From NCBI GenBank assembly GCA_023409975.1, contig JAEYQO010000019.1, positions 106,844 through 170,843 on the forward strand: a DNA stretch of 64,000 nucleotides. Reading direction: 5' to 3'. The DNA comes from Bacteroidota bacterium (lineage in GTDB: Bacteria > Bacteroidota > Bacteroidia > Chitinophagales > Chitinophagaceae). The notes under the pieces were generated by a model. It saw nothing but the letters and a program-made list of their open reading frames with translations, was not told the origin of the DNA and searched no databases. The position numbers and the translations under genes were made by a program. Shown piece after piece: positions 49,326-58,071 of the stretch (its first letter is position 1; every line of letters starts with the position of its first letter).

Positions 49326-49694
49326 ATGGAAGCTGTAGCTCGCTTACGTAATTATCCTACATCTCCGCGCAAAATGCGCCTTCTGGCTGACCTGGTTCGC
49401 GGCATGGATGTAGAAAATGCGCTGAATACCTTGAAGTTCAGTACAAAGCACCCTTCTGTAGCGCTGGAAAAGCTGTTGCTTAGTGCAATCGCTAACTGGA
49501 GAGTAAAGAACGAAGGTGTGGATGTTGCAGGCGCAAACCTGTATGTAAAAACGATCATGGTTGATGGTGGCCGCACACTTAAACGTATGCGTCCTGCACC
49601 ACAGGGCCGTGCTTATCGTGTCCGCAAACGCAGCAACCACGTTACTATCGTCGTTGATAGCCGTGCAGCAGTAAACGTAAACGCAGAAGCATAA
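49326..49694 (+). CDS. rplV: 50S ribosomal protein L22
   Basis: 122 residues, with SPRKMRLLADLVRGMDVENAL near the start and the tunnel hairpin DGGRTLKRMRPAPQGRAYRVRKR near the end. The hairpin lines the exit tunnel and is a macrolide-resistance site in the family. Confidence 0.97.
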   Translation: MEAVARLRNYPTSPRKMRLLADLVRGMDVENALNTLKFSTKHPSVALEKLLLSAIANWRVKNEGVDVAGANLYVKTIMVDGGRTLKRMRPAPQGRAYRVRKRSNHVTIVVDSRAAVNVNAEA

Positions 49695-49725
49695 TAATAA
49701 ACATTCAATTCTAATAACATAAAGA

Positions 49726-50538
49726 ATGGGTCAAAAAGCGAATCCTATAGGTAACAGGTTGGGCATCATCCGCGGATGGGACTCAATGTGGTATGGTGAG
49801 AAAAAGGATTTTGGTCAGAAACTGGTTGAAGACCATAAAATCCGCACTTACCTTAATGCACGCATCAATAAAGGCGGTATTTCCCGTATCGTTATCGAGC
49901 GTACACTAGGTAAGCTGATCGTTACAATCCACACTTCCAAACCTGGTATTATCATAGGAAAGGGTGGTGCAGAGGTTGATCGTATCAAAGAAGAGCTCAA
50001 AAAGCTCACTAAGAAGGAAGATGTTCAGATCAACATTATGGAGATCCGTCGTCCTGAACTGGATGCGATGATCGTCGGTGAAACCATCGCCCGCCAGATC
50101 GAAAGCCGTGTGAGCTATAAGAGAGCTATTAAAATGGCGATCTCTACAGCTATGCGCATGGGCGCCGAAGGTATCAAGATCAAAGCGGCCGGTCGTCTGA
50201 ACGGTGCTGAAATCGCCCGTACCGAAGAATTCAAACAGGGACGTACTCCTCTTCATACTTACCGTATGGATATCGACTACGCTAACGTTTACTCTATGAC
50301 AGTTTACGGAAAGATCGGTATCAAAGTATGGATCTGTAAAGGTGAAGTGCTGGGTAAGCGTGATCTGAACCCGAATTTCTCTGCCGGTGCAGATAACCGT
50401 GGTGGTCGCGCCGGTGCAGGTCTGCCTGATAACCGTGGTGGCCGTGGTGGTGATCGCAGAGGTGGCGGAGATCGTCGTGGCGGCGGAGCAGGCCGTGGTG
50501 GAAACACCGGTGGCGGTCGTGGTACCCGCAAAGCGTAA
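49726..50538 (+). CDS. rpsC: 30S ribosomal protein S3 with Gly/Arg-rich C-terminal tail
   Basis: 270 residues. Core S3: GQKANPIGNRLGIIRGWDS, the KH-domain GKGGAEVDRI, ARTEEFKQGRTPLHTYRMDIDYA and GKIGIKVWICKGE. After residue about 225 the protein carries a ~45-residue tail made of RGG/GGR repeats (DRRGGG, GRGGN, GGGRGTRKA), longer than the E. coli C-terminus. The tail encodes with the same codon use as the core, so it is native. Confidence 0.97.
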   Translation: MGQKANPIGNRLGIIRGWDSMWYGEKKDFGQKLVEDHKIRTYLNARINKGGISRIVIERTLGKLIVTIHTSKPGIIIGKGGAEVDRIKEELKKLTKKEDVQINIMEIRRPELDAMIVGETIARQIESRVSYKRAIKMAISTAMRMGAEGIKIKAAGRLNGAEIARTEEFKQGRTPLHTYRMDIDYANVYSMTVYGKIGIKVWICKGEVLGKRDLNPNFSAGADNRGGRAGAGLPDNRGGRGGDRRGGGDRRGGGAGRGGNTGGGRGTRKA

Positions 50539-50575
50539 ATAATATTTCAGAGTACTATTCAAAAAACTTGTAACA

Positions 50576-50998
50576 ATGTTACAACCTAAAAGAAGTAAAC
50601 ATCGTAAAGCTCATAAAGGCAGGATCAAGGGCAACGCTCAAAGAGGTGCTACGATCGCTTTCGGTTCCTTCGGTCTGAAAGCCCTGGAGCCTAAATGGAT
50701 CACTAACCGTCAGATCGAAGCTGCACGCCAGGCTATGACCCGCCATATGAAGCGTGAAGGTAATGTCTGGATCCGCATCTTCCCTGATAAACCAATTACC
50801 AAAAAGCCTCTTGAGGTACGTATGGGTAAGGGTAAAGGTAACCTGGAGTATTACGCTGCAGTGGTAAAGCCAGGTCGTATCATGTTCGAACTGGATGGTG
50901 TTCCCATGCAGGTTGCTCGTGAAGCCCTGGAACTGGCAGCTCAGAAGCTTCCAATCAAAACCAAATTCGTGGTACGCCGCGATTATGTTGGAGCCTGA
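50576..50998 (+). CDS. rplP: 50S ribosomal protein L16
   Basis: 140 residues beginning LQPKRSKHRKAHKGR with FGLKALEPKWITNRQIEAAR and MGKGKGNLEYYAAVVKPG, all typical. It contacts the A-site tRNA region of the 50S. Confidence 0.97.
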   Translation: MLQPKRSKHRKAHKGRIKGNAQRGATIAFGSFGLKALEPKWITNRQIEAARQAMTRHMKREGNVWIRIFPDKPITKKPLEVRMGKGKGNLEYYAAVVKPGRIMFELDGVPMQVAREALELAAQKLPIKTKFVVRRDYVGA

Positions 50999-51088
50999 TC
51001 AGGAATAACTGACCGGACCAGAGATTTTGAAAAAAGCATTCAGAAGGTAATTCCAATTCCTTCTAACATAAACTAAATATTAATAACA

Positions 51089-51301
51089 ATGGCAAAAGCA
51101 AATAAAGCGAAGGTTGAGGATATCCGCTCCCTGGAGAATGAGGCCTTGAATGCCAGAATTCAGGAAGAAGAAGTGCGTCTGAAGAAACTGAAGTTCAGCC
51201 ACGCAGTGAATCCTATAGAGAACCCGCTTTCTATACGCCAGTTGCGCCGTACAATCGCTACTTTGAAGACTGAACAGCGCAGAAGAGCTTTAGGTTTCTA
51301 A
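51089..51301 (+). CDS. rpmC: 50S ribosomal protein L29
   Basis: 70 residues, two-helix protein; the EDIRSLENEALNARIQEEE N-terminus and NPLSIRQLRRTIATLKTEQ motif identify L29. Between rplP and rpsQ. Confidence 0.95.
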   Translation: MAKANKAKVEDIRSLENEALNARIQEEEVRLKKLKFSHAVNPIENPLSIRQLRRTIATLKTEQRRRALGF

Positions 51302-51314
51302 TAAATATTTACAG

Positions 51315-51581
51315 ATGTCAACAACGACTGAAAGAAAACGCAGGAAAACCCGTATCGGGATTGTTAGCAGCAATAAGATGGCCAAAACCATCACTGTAGC
51401 TGTTGAACGTAAAGTGAAACACCCGATCTACGGTAAGTTCGTGAAGAAAACAACCAAGTTCCATGCTCACGACGAAACCAATACTGCCGGCATCGGTGAT
51501 ATGGTACGCATCATGGAAACCCGCCCGCTGAGCAGAACAAAACGCTGGCGCCTGGTTGAAATTATTGAAAAAGCCAAATAG
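51315..51581 (+). CDS. rpsQ: 30S ribosomal protein S17
   Basis: 88 residues: RKTRIGIVSSNKMAKTITV, VKHPIYGKFVKKTTKFHAHDE and GDMVRIMETRPLSRTKRWRLV are diagnostic. Starts 13 bases after rpmC. Confidence 0.97.
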   Translation: MSTTTERKRRKTRIGIVSSNKMAKTITVAVERKVKHPIYGKFVKKTTKFHAHDETNTAGIGDMVRIMETRPLSRTKRWRLVEIIEKAK

Positions 51582-51659
51582 TTGCTCGTTGATGGCTGCT
51601 TCCGGTCCTGCCGGAGCTGGCTGTTAGGCAACACCTGACAACTAACAACATCTAAAGAA

Positions 51660-52028
51660 ATGATACAACAAGAATCCCGGCTCAATGTAGCCGACAACAG
51701 TGGTGCGAAGGAAGTACTTTGTATCCGTGTGTTGGGCAATTCCGGGCAGGACTATGCCGGAATCGGTGATAAAATCGTTGTGACGGTAAAAGATGCAATT
51801 CCCGGCGGTAATATGAAAAAGGGAACTGTTTCTAAAGCAGTTATCGTAAGAACAAAGAATAAGCTCCGTCGCAGAGATGGCTCTTATATCAGCTTCGATG
51901 ACAACGCTGTAGTACTTCTGAATAACTCAGACGAGCCCCGTGGTACCCGTATCTTCGGCCCCGTCGCCCGTGAACTTCGTGATAAGGGATATATGAAAAT
52001 TGTTTCCCTTGCCCCTGAAGTATTGTAA
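51660..52028 (+). CDS. rplN: 50S ribosomal protein L14
   Basis: 122 residues: IQQESRLNVADNSGAKEVLCI, GNMKKGTVSKAVIVRTK, FDDNAVVLLNN and GTRIFGPVARELRDKGYMKI. Intact L14. Followed by a 149-base gap with a -7 promoter element. Confidence 0.98.
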   Translation: MIQQESRLNVADNSGAKEVLCIRVLGNSGQDYAGIGDKIVVTVKDAIPGGNMKKGTVSKAVIVRTKNKLRRRDGSYISFDDNAVVLLNNSDEPRGTRIFGPVARELRDKGYMKIVSLAPEVL

Positions 52029-52036
52029 AATAGTTG

Positions 52037-52044
52037 TACCTTTG
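52037..52044 (+). promoter_or_regulatory. -7 promoter element between rplN and rplX
   Basis: TACCTTTG directly follows the rplN stop, 134 bases before rplX. No good -33 element at 19-20 bases. The 149-base rplN-rplX gap holds no gene. Confidence 0.5.
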
Positions 52045-52177
52045 CAGCCCGTTTGATAAAAAGCGGCGGTTTAAAGAGCAATTCGCTGATTCGTAAAAGG
52101 ATAGCGACAATATATAAACTAAATGGCTTATGAGGGTACTTTCCTTCTGACCATTGAAAAAGTAAGATAAGTTTCAG

Positions 52178-52516
52178 ATGAAACAGAGATTTCAACCCAA
52201 GTTTAACATCAGGAAAGGCGACAACGTAATCGTTATCGCCGGTGATGATAAGGACCGCAGCGCACCACGCAAAGTGCTGGCTGTATATCCTCAGAAAAGC
52301 CGTGTACTGGTGGAAGGTGTAAACATGATCACCAGGCACCTTAAACCAAATGCCCAGAACCCTCAGGGTGGCATTGTACAGCAGGAAGCTCCCATTCACA
52401 TCTCTAATGTGATGCTTTGGGATGCTAAAGCCAAAGCTCCTGTACGTATCACACGTGAGCGTAAAGAAGGAAATTTTGTACGTATCTCTAAAAAATCAGG
52501 GGAGGAGGTTAAATAA
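52178..52516 (+). CDS. rplX: 50S ribosomal protein L24
   Basis: 112 residues with FNIRKGDNVIVIAGDDKDR (KOW motif), VLVEGVNMITRHLKPN and the QEAPIHISNVMLWD segment. Its TAA overlaps the rplE ATG by one base (TAATG), implying coupled translation. Confidence 0.97.
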   Translation: MKQRFQPKFNIRKGDNVIVIAGDDKDRSAPRKVLAVYPQKSRVLVEGVNMITRHLKPNAQNPQGGIVQQEAPIHISNVMLWDAKAKAPVRITRERKEGNFVRISKKSGEEVK

Positions 52517-53094
52517 TGGCAACGTCAACCACATATCAGCCACGTCTGCAAAAGAAGTACAGAGACGAAGTTGTTCCGGCTCTGATGAAAAAGTTCGGCT
52601 ACAAGACAGTAATGCAGTGCCCCCGTCTTGTTAAGGTCTGCCTGAACCAGGGTGTGAAAGGATCTGTTTCCGATAAGAAACTAATCGATGATGCAGTGAA
52701 CGAGATGACCACTATTACAGGTCAGAAAGCAGTTCCTACATTGTCCAGAAAGGATATCTCAAACTTTAAACTGCGTAAACACATGCCGATCGGTGCTCGT
52801 GTTACACTGCGCAGCAACAGAATGTACGAGTTCCTGGACCGCTTCATAGCGATCTCCCTGCCTCGTGTACGTGATTTCAAGGGAATTAATGAAAAATCAT
52901 TCGACGGCCGTGGCAACTATACAATGGGTGTTACGGAACAGATCATCTTCCCTGAAATAGATATCGACAAGGTTAACCGTATCTCTGGTATGGATATCAC
53001 TTTCGTGACAACCGCCAGAACAAATGAAGAAGCTTACGAGCTCCTGAAAGAACTCGGTATGCCTTTCAAAAATGTAAAGAAGGACAATCAATAA
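52516..53094 (+). CDS. rplE: 50S ribosomal protein L5
   Basis: 192 residues: PRLQKKYRDEVVPALMKKFGY, TGQKAVPTLSRKDISNFKLR, and ITFVTTARTNEEAYELLKELG identify L5, which binds 5S rRNA. One-base overlap with rplX. Confidence 0.98.
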   Translation: MATSTTYQPRLQKKYRDEVVPALMKKFGYKTVMQCPRLVKVCLNQGVKGSVSDKKLIDDAVNEMTTITGQKAVPTLSRKDISNFKLRKHMPIGARVTLRSNRMYEFLDRFIAISLPRVRDFKGINEKSFDGRGNYTMGVTEQIIFPEIDIDKVNRISGMDITFVTTARTNEEAYELLKELGMPFKNVKKDNQ

Positions 53095-53114
53095 ATCTTT
53101 TATAAAGAGTAATA

Positions 53115-53384
53115 ATGGCAAGAGAATCAGTAAAAGCCCGCCAACGCAAACGCGAGAAGATGGTAGCCAGGTTCGCTGAAAAGCGCGCTGCTCTGAAGGC
53201 CGCCGGTGACTATGCTGCTTTGGATAAACTTCCAAAAAATGCTTCACCCGTTCGCCTGAAGAATCGCTGCCAACTGACCGGCCGCCCTCGTGGTTATATG
53301 CGCCACTTTGGTATCTGCCGTAACGTCTTCCGCGATATGGCGCTGGATGGAAAAATACCAGGAGTCCGTAAAGCTAGCTGGTAA
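53115..53384 (+). CDS. rpsN: 30S ribosomal protein S14 (long, zinc-free form)
   Basis: 89 residues: ARESVKARQRKREKMVARFAEKR then NRCQLTGRPRGYMRHFGICRNVFRDMA. It is the long form without the four-cysteine zinc knuckle. Twenty bases after rplE. Confidence 0.97.
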   Translation: MARESVKARQRKREKMVARFAEKRAALKAAGDYAALDKLPKNASPVRLKNRCQLTGRPRGYMRHFGICRNVFRDMALDGKIPGVRKASW

Positions 53385-53458
53385 TCGTTAACGTTAACAG
53401 GTCAATACGCCGTATTGAAACCAGTAACAATTTTATTTACAAAATACTTTAAGCAAAA

Positions 53459-53857
53459 ATGGTAACAGATCCTATAGCAGATTTCCTGACGCGAATTCGT
53501 AACGCACAAATGGCTCGTCATCGTATCGTTGAAATTCCTGCTTCAAATTTGAAAAAACGTATGACGGAGATCCTTTACGATAAAGGTTATATCCTGAAGT
53601 ACAAGTTTGAAGATGATAATAAACAAGGCCTGATCAAGATCGCCCTTAAGTACGATGCCGTCTCCAAAGAACCAGCGATCCGTGCACTGGAGCGCGTAAG
53701 TCGTCCGGGTCTGCGCCAGTATGCTAAACCAGCTGATATCCGTCGCGTTAAGAACGGTCTGGGTATCGCAATCCTCTCCACTTCGAAAGGTGTAATGACC
53801 GACAAAGAAGCAAGAGCGAACAACGTTGGTGGTGAAGTTCTTTGCCACATCTATTAA
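53459..53857 (+). CDS. rpsH: 30S ribosomal protein S8
   Basis: 132 residues: VTDPIADFLTRIRNAQMA at the start, VSRPGLRQYAKPADI and GLGIAILSTSKGVMTDKEAR at the end, as in all S8. A strong intrinsic terminator starts 46 bases after its stop, splitting the cluster here. Confidence 0.98.
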   Translation: MVTDPIADFLTRIRNAQMARHRIVEIPASNLKKRMTEILYDKGYILKYKFEDDNKQGLIKIALKYDAVSKEPAIRALERVSRPGLRQYAKPADIRRVKNGLGIAILSTSKGVMTDKEARANNVGGEVLCHIY

Positions 53858-53902
53858 TACATTTCCGGTTCCGCCGGTCGTCGGTTTCGACAAATATTTT
53901 TC

Positions 53903-53934
53903 AAAGAGATTGCACAGGTTGCAGTCTCTTTTTT
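53903..53934 (+). terminator. Strong intrinsic terminator between rpsH and rplF
   Basis: AAAGAGATTGCA and TGCAGTCTCTTT form 12 pairs (one wobble) around a five-base loop, followed by a T-rich tail. The 350-base rpsH-rplF gap otherwise holds no gene; a new -7 element is at 54113. Confidence 0.88.
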
Positions 53935-54112
53935 ATTTATGTTAGGTTACTTCTGCTCTAGGAGAACTTCCGCTCTAACCGACGATATAGCCAGCTTGAT
54001 TTAGAGCGCGTTTTATTCGGGGCTCCAGTATTTATTTCAAGAGCTTTAAACCTTAATTGCACGAATCTTTTAAAAAATATTCTCTTCTTTATCTTTGAAT
54101 GCAAATTTATTG

Positions 54113-54120
54113 TACCTTTG
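54113..54120 (+). promoter_or_regulatory. -7 promoter element for the rplF-rplO unit
   Basis: TACCTTTG, followed by CGTCCC, lies 88 bases before the rplF ATG and after the terminator. The -33 region is poor, but the position behind a terminator makes use likely. Confidence 0.6.
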
Positions 54121-54207
54121 CGTCCCAATTTATTGACCTTTCGATACATTAAGCCCTGACTTACCAGGCTGACCGGTTGAAAGGTTTCACTCAAAATTCT
54201 ACAGACA

Positions 54208-54762
54208 ATGTCTCGTATCGGTAAGAAACCAATCGCAGTGCCTAACGGTGTCACAGTAACCGTTTCCCCTGCAAATGAAGTAACTGTAAAAGGTCCTAAA
54301 GGTGAACTTAAAGAAGCACTGGACCGCGATATCAAAATCGAAGTTAAGGATAACGAAATCCTCGTTACCCGTCCCACTGATCAGATCCGTCACCGCGCCC
54401 TTCACGGTCTTTACCGCTCTCTGCTGGCAAATATGGTAACCGGCGTTACCACCGGGTTTAAAAGAGAACTGGAACTGGTGGGTGTGGGTTATCGTGCAGC
54501 TGTTACTGGTCAGCAGATCGACATGGCCCTCGGTTTTTCACATAACATCATCTTCGAAGTACCCAAAGAAATTAAAGCCACTGCTGTTTCTGAAAAAGGA
54601 CAGAATCCACGTATCATCCTGGAATGCAATGACAAACAATTGCTGGGCCAGGTAGCCGCTAAGATTCGCAGCCTGCGTAAACCTGAACCATACAAAGGAA
54701 AAGGTGTTCGCTACTCTGATGAAATTGTACGTCGTAAAGCTGGTAAAGCTGCTGGTAAATAA
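54208..54762 (+). CDS. rplF: 50S ribosomal protein L6
   Basis: 184 residues: SRIGKKPIAVPNGVTV, VKGPKGEL, and the C-terminal signature RKPEPYKGKGVRYSDEIVRRKAGK. First gene after the terminator and promoter. Confidence 0.98.
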   Translation: MSRIGKKPIAVPNGVTVTVSPANEVTVKGPKGELKEALDRDIKIEVKDNEILVTRPTDQIRHRALHGLYRSLLANMVTGVTTGFKRELELVGVGYRAAVTGQQIDMALGFSHNIIFEVPKEIKATAVSEKGQNPRIILECNDKQLLGQVAAKIRSLRKPEPYKGKGVRYSDEIVRRKAGKAAGK

Positions 54763-54771
54763 TAAATTCTG

Positions 54772-54798
54772 ATCATCACCTCCTTTGGGGGTGATGAT
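54772..54798 (+). other. Hairpin between rplF and rplR
   Basis: A 12-base-pair stem (ATCATCACCTCC with GGGGGTGATGAT, one wobble) and three-base loop, beginning 10 bases after the rplF stop. No T-run follows, so it is more likely an RNA-stability or processing element than a terminator. Confidence 0.6.
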
Positions 54799-54868
54799 TA
54801 TCTCGTTAATCAATTAACAACTCCGGTAACTCCCATCAACTGGGAAGTCCGTAAAAAACAAAGGTAAA

Positions 54869-55228
54869 ATGTCACTGGATCCTAAAGTTATCCGCCGCCA
54901 GAAACTTCGCTGGCGTATTCGTAGCAAGGTAAAGGGTACTGCCCAGAAGCCTCGCCTTTCCGTATTTCGTAGCAACAGGGATATCTACGCCCAGCTGATC
55001 GATGATACTACCGGCACTACGCTGGCAGCAGCAAGTTCACGTACAAAAGATATCACTGCACAATCTGGTAACAAGGTGGAAAAAGCTGTAATGGTCGGCC
55101 GTGCGCTGGCTGAAAAAGCTAAGGGCCTTGGAATTGAAACCTGCATATTTGATCGTGGTGGCTACCTCTATCATGGTCGCGTAAAAGGAATCGCTGACGG
55201 TGCTCGTGAGGGTGGTCTTAAACTGTAA
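54869..55228 (+). CDS. rplR: 50S ribosomal protein L18
   Basis: 119 residues: RRRIRSKVKGTAQKPRL-like start, RLSVFRSNRDIYAQLIDD, and FDRGGYLYHGRVKGIADGAREGGL at the end. Binds 5S rRNA with L5. Confidence 0.97.
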   Translation: MSLDPKVIRRQKLRWRIRSKVKGTAQKPRLSVFRSNRDIYAQLIDDTTGTTLAAASSRTKDITAQSGNKVEKAVMVGRALAEKAKGLGIETCIFDRGGYLYHGRVKGIADGAREGGLKL

Positions 55229-55268
55229 ACAAATCAATTTTTTAAATCTTTTTCTTTTTCAATAGATA

Positions 55269-55787
55269 ATGGCGACTAAACATTTAAATCGCGTAAAAGC
55301 CGGAGACCTGGAACTGCAGGAGAAAGTTGTTGCGATCAACCGCGTAGTGAAAACTACAAAAGGCGGCCGTGCATTCAGCTTTTCTGCTCTGGTAGTAGTA
55401 GGCAATGGCAATGGTGTTGTTGGTCATGGACTGGGTAAGGCTAAAGAAGTTCAGGAGGCTATTAGCAAAGGCATTGACGATGCTAAGAAGAACCTGATCA
55501 AGGTGCCTGTAATGAACGGTACCATACCTCATGACCAAATGGCTAAAGAAGGTGCTGCTAAAGTCCTGATCAAACCAGCGGCTCACGGTACTGGTGTAAT
55601 CGCCGGTGGCAGCATGCGTGCTGTTTTGGAAGCTGCAGGTATTACCGACGTACTTTCAAAAAGCCAGGGTTCTGCTAATCCCCACAACGTGGTTAAAGCT
55701 ACTTTCGTTGCTTTGAGCATGCTCCGTGAACCTATCGCGGTTGCAAAACAACGTAATGTAAGCCTCAAAAAGGTATTCAACGGATAA
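55269..55787 (+). CDS. rpsE: 30S ribosomal protein S5
   Basis: 172 residues. ELQEKVVAINRVVKTTKGGRAFSFSALVVVGNGNGVVGHGLGKA is the double-stranded RNA-binding S5 domain; GTGVIAGGSMRAVLEAAGI and SQGSANPHNVVKAT the C-terminal domain. Typical length. Confidence 0.98.
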   Translation: MATKHLNRVKAGDLELQEKVVAINRVVKTTKGGRAFSFSALVVVGNGNGVVGHGLGKAKEVQEAISKGIDDAKKNLIKVPVMNGTIPHDQMAKEGAAKVLIKPAAHGTGVIAGGSMRAVLEAAGITDVLSKSQGSANPHNVVKATFVALSMLREPIAVAKQRNVSLKKVFNG

Positions 55788-55864
55788 TTGCTACTCTGAT
55801 GAGTGCTAAAAGCCTGAGGCATAGCCTGAGGTAATTTGAAACAAATAAACTGACTACAATAGCC

Positions 55865-56053
55865 ATGGCTAAAATTAAGATCACACAGGTAAAGAGCGGC
55901 ATCGATCGCCCTGAGCGTCAAAAGCGTACGCTGAAGGCCCTGGGACTTCGCAAGGTTAATGCCTCTGTTGAAGTAGAAGCAACTGCTCAGATCCTGGGTA
56001 TGGTGAACGCCGTACACCACCTCGTGAAAGTAGAAGAGGTAAACGCTAACTAA
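55865..56053 (+). CDS. rpmD: 50S ribosomal protein L30
   Basis: 62 residues: KIKITQVKSGIDRPERQKRTLKALGLRK and a C-terminal helix region GMVNAVHHLVKVEEV. Located between rpsE and rplO as usual. Confidence 0.96.
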   Translation: MAKIKITQVKSGIDRPERQKRTLKALGLRKVNASVEVEATAQILGMVNAVHHLVKVEEVNAN

Positions 56054-56126
56054 TTAAATAACCAATTTGCGAGCGGTTTCTTTTCTGACGAATAGATAGT
56101 TCCGCGCAAGTTCAAAAACTAATAAC

Positions 56127-56570
56127 ATGCAACTGCATAATATCAAACCAGCACAGGGTGCTACTCAATCTAAGAAACGTGTAGGTCGTGGTGAAGGTAG
56201 TGGTGGTTCCACTTCCGGAAAAGGTAACAAAGGTCAGCAATCCCGTACCGGTTACCAGTCTAAAAAAGGTCACGAAGGTGGTCAGATGCCAATTCAGCGT
56301 CGTATGCCTAAACGTGGTTTCAAAAGCATCAACCGCGTTGATTATAAAGTATTTAATCTCGGACAGCTCGACTTCCTGATCGAAAAATATAATATTACTG
56401 AATTCACTCCGGACAATCTTTACGTGAACGGACTGATCAGCCGCACAGATGTGGTTAAGATCCTCGGTAACGGTGAACTGAAAACCAAAATGGCATTCAA
56501 GGTGAACGCTGTAAGCGCTAAAGCCAAGGAAGCCATAGAAGCGGCAGGCGGTTCCGTAGAGCTGGTCTAG
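56127..56570 (+). CDS. rplO: 50S ribosomal protein L15
   Basis: 147 residues. N-terminus with KKRVGRGEGSGGSTSGKGNKGQ, the glycine-rich extension that penetrates the 50S core, and RRMPKRGFKS. A terminator-like hairpin follows 12 bases after the stop. Confidence 0.97.
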   Translation: MQLHNIKPAQGATQSKKRVGRGEGSGGSTSGKGNKGQQSRTGYQSKKGHEGGQMPIQRRMPKRGFKSINRVDYKVFNLGQLDFLIEKYNITEFTPDNLYVNGLISRTDVVKILGNGELKTKMAFKVNAVSAKAKEAIEAAGGSVELV

Positions 56571-56582
56571 CATAAAACGGAT

Positions 56583-56612
56583 AAAAGACGCATTTGGAGA
56601 AATGCGTCTTTT
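56583..56612 (+). terminator. Intrinsic terminator between rplO and secY
   Basis: AAAAGACGCATTT and its complement form 13 pairs with a four-base loop, then TTTTATTG. It separates rplO from secY (91-base gap). Confidence 0.78.
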
Positions 56613-56660
56613 ATTGTTTATTCGCAATTCATTTTTTTCTGATTAACAACAGTTCCCACA

Positions 56661-58016
56661 GTGAAGAAACTCATTTCAACGCTTAAGAATATCTGGAGTA
56701 TCGAGGAACTCCGTAAGCGTATCCTGTTCACACTATTGCTTATCCTGGTCTACCGTGTCGGCTGTTATATCACACTTCCCGGTATAAATCCAAACCTGCT
56801 GACGCTCGATTCCGACCAGGGTGGCCTGCTGGGTATCCTCAACGCATTCGCTGGTGGCGCCTTTAACCGTGCCTCCATTTTCGCGCTTGGTGTAATGCCT
56901 TATATCTCTGCTTCCATCTTTATGCAGCTTGCAGGTATCGTTGTACCGCAGATTGCAAAGCTACAGAAGGAAGAAAGCGGACGTAGAAAGATTAATCAGT
57001 ACACAAGGTATCTCACCGTTCTGGTAACCGCCTTCCAGGCAAGTGCCTATGTTGCTTATCTCCGCACTCAGACAGGATCCGCAGTGGTTCCTGAAATGGG
57101 CGGATTTATGTTCTGGCTTTCAACCGTAGTGGTACTTACCGCAGGTACATTGTTCGTAATGTGGCTCGGTGAAAAGATCACCGATAAGGGTATCGGTAAC
57201 GGTATTTCTATGCTGATCATGGTGGGTATTCTCGCTCGTCTTCCACATTCTTTGATCCAGGAGTTTGATGCGACTACGGCTGCTGGTAGTGGTGGTGGCG
57301 GTCTGCTGATCTTCCTGATCGAGATTGCTGTGTTCATCGCTATTATCGTAGGTCTGATCCTGCTGACTCAGGGCGTTCGTAAGATCCCGCTGAACTTTGC
57401 ACGCCGGATCATTGGTTCATCCAATGCCGCTCGCGAAGTTTCCGGAAGCCGTGATTTTATTCCCTTGAAAGTGAATTCTGCAGGGGTAATGCCAATCATC
57501 TTCGCTCAGGCGATTATGTTTATCCCGGCTACTATCGCAGGCTTTGCAGAAAGTGAATCAGCACAGGGTTTTGTAAGAGCAATGTCTGATCACACTTCGC
57601 TTTGGTACAATGTGGTATACGCTGTATTAGTAATCGCTTTCACCTATTTCTATACGGCGCTGATCTTCAACCCTACAGAAATGGCAGACAATCTGAAGCG
57701 TAACAATAGCTTCATTCCCGGTATCAAACCAGGCGAACCAACAGCCAACTACATTGCGACCATCATGGATCGGATTACGCTCCCTGGTTCGGTGTTCCTG
57801 GCTATTGCGGGTATTCTTCCAGGTATAGCAGCTCTGCTTGGAGTAACAAGCGGATTTGCTACTTTCTTTGGTGGTACGTCTATGCTGATCGGTGTAGCTG
57901 TAATACTCGATACATTGCAGCAAATCGAAAGCCACCTCCTGATGCGCCAGTACGATGGTCTGATGAAAACCGGAAGGATTTCTGGGCGTCAGCCAGCCGC
58001 GGGAGCCTCTGTTTAA
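56661..58016 (+). CDS. secY: Preprotein translocase subunit SecY
   Basis: 451 residues, ten hydrophobic helices, the protein-conducting channel subunit. Conserved: LLILVYRVGCYITLPGI, GGAFNRASIFALGVMPYISASI, GLGEKITDKGIGNGIS-like loop (WLGEKITDKGIGNG), NSAGVMPIIFAQ and FIPGIKPGEPTANYI. The start codon is GTG; no ATG lies at the right place. Behind a terminator hairpin and immediately before another, so it may be a single-gene unit. Confidence 0.98.
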   Translation: MKKLISTLKNIWSIEELRKRILFTLLLILVYRVGCYITLPGINPNLLTLDSDQGGLLGILNAFAGGAFNRASIFALGVMPYISASIFMQLAGIVVPQIAKLQKEESGRRKINQYTRYLTVLVTAFQASAYVAYLRTQTGSAVVPEMGGFMFWLSTVVVLTAGTLFVMWLGEKITDKGIGNGISMLIMVGILARLPHSLIQEFDATTAAGSGGGGLLIFLIEIAVFIAIIVGLILLTQGVRKIPLNFARRIIGSSNAAREVSGSRDFIPLKVNSAGVMPIIFAQAIMFIPATIAGFAESESAQGFVRAMSDHTSLWYNVVYAVLVIAFTYFYTALIFNPTEMADNLKRNNSFIPGIKPGEPTANYIATIMDRITLPGSVFLAIAGILPGIAALLGVTSGFATFFGGTSMLIGVAVILDTLQQIESHLLMRQYDGLMKTGRISGRQPAAGASV

Positions 58017-58031
58017 TAAGCTTTGTTTCAG

Positions 58032-58071
58032 GCCTTTTCCAAAGCTCCAAAGCTTTGGAAAAGGCTTTTTT
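58032..58071 (+). terminator. Strong intrinsic terminator between secY and map
   Basis: GCCTTTTCCAAAGCT and its complement form 15 perfect pairs with a four-base loop and then six Ts. It ends 13 bases before the map ATG, so map has almost no room for a promoter after it. Confidence 0.92.
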
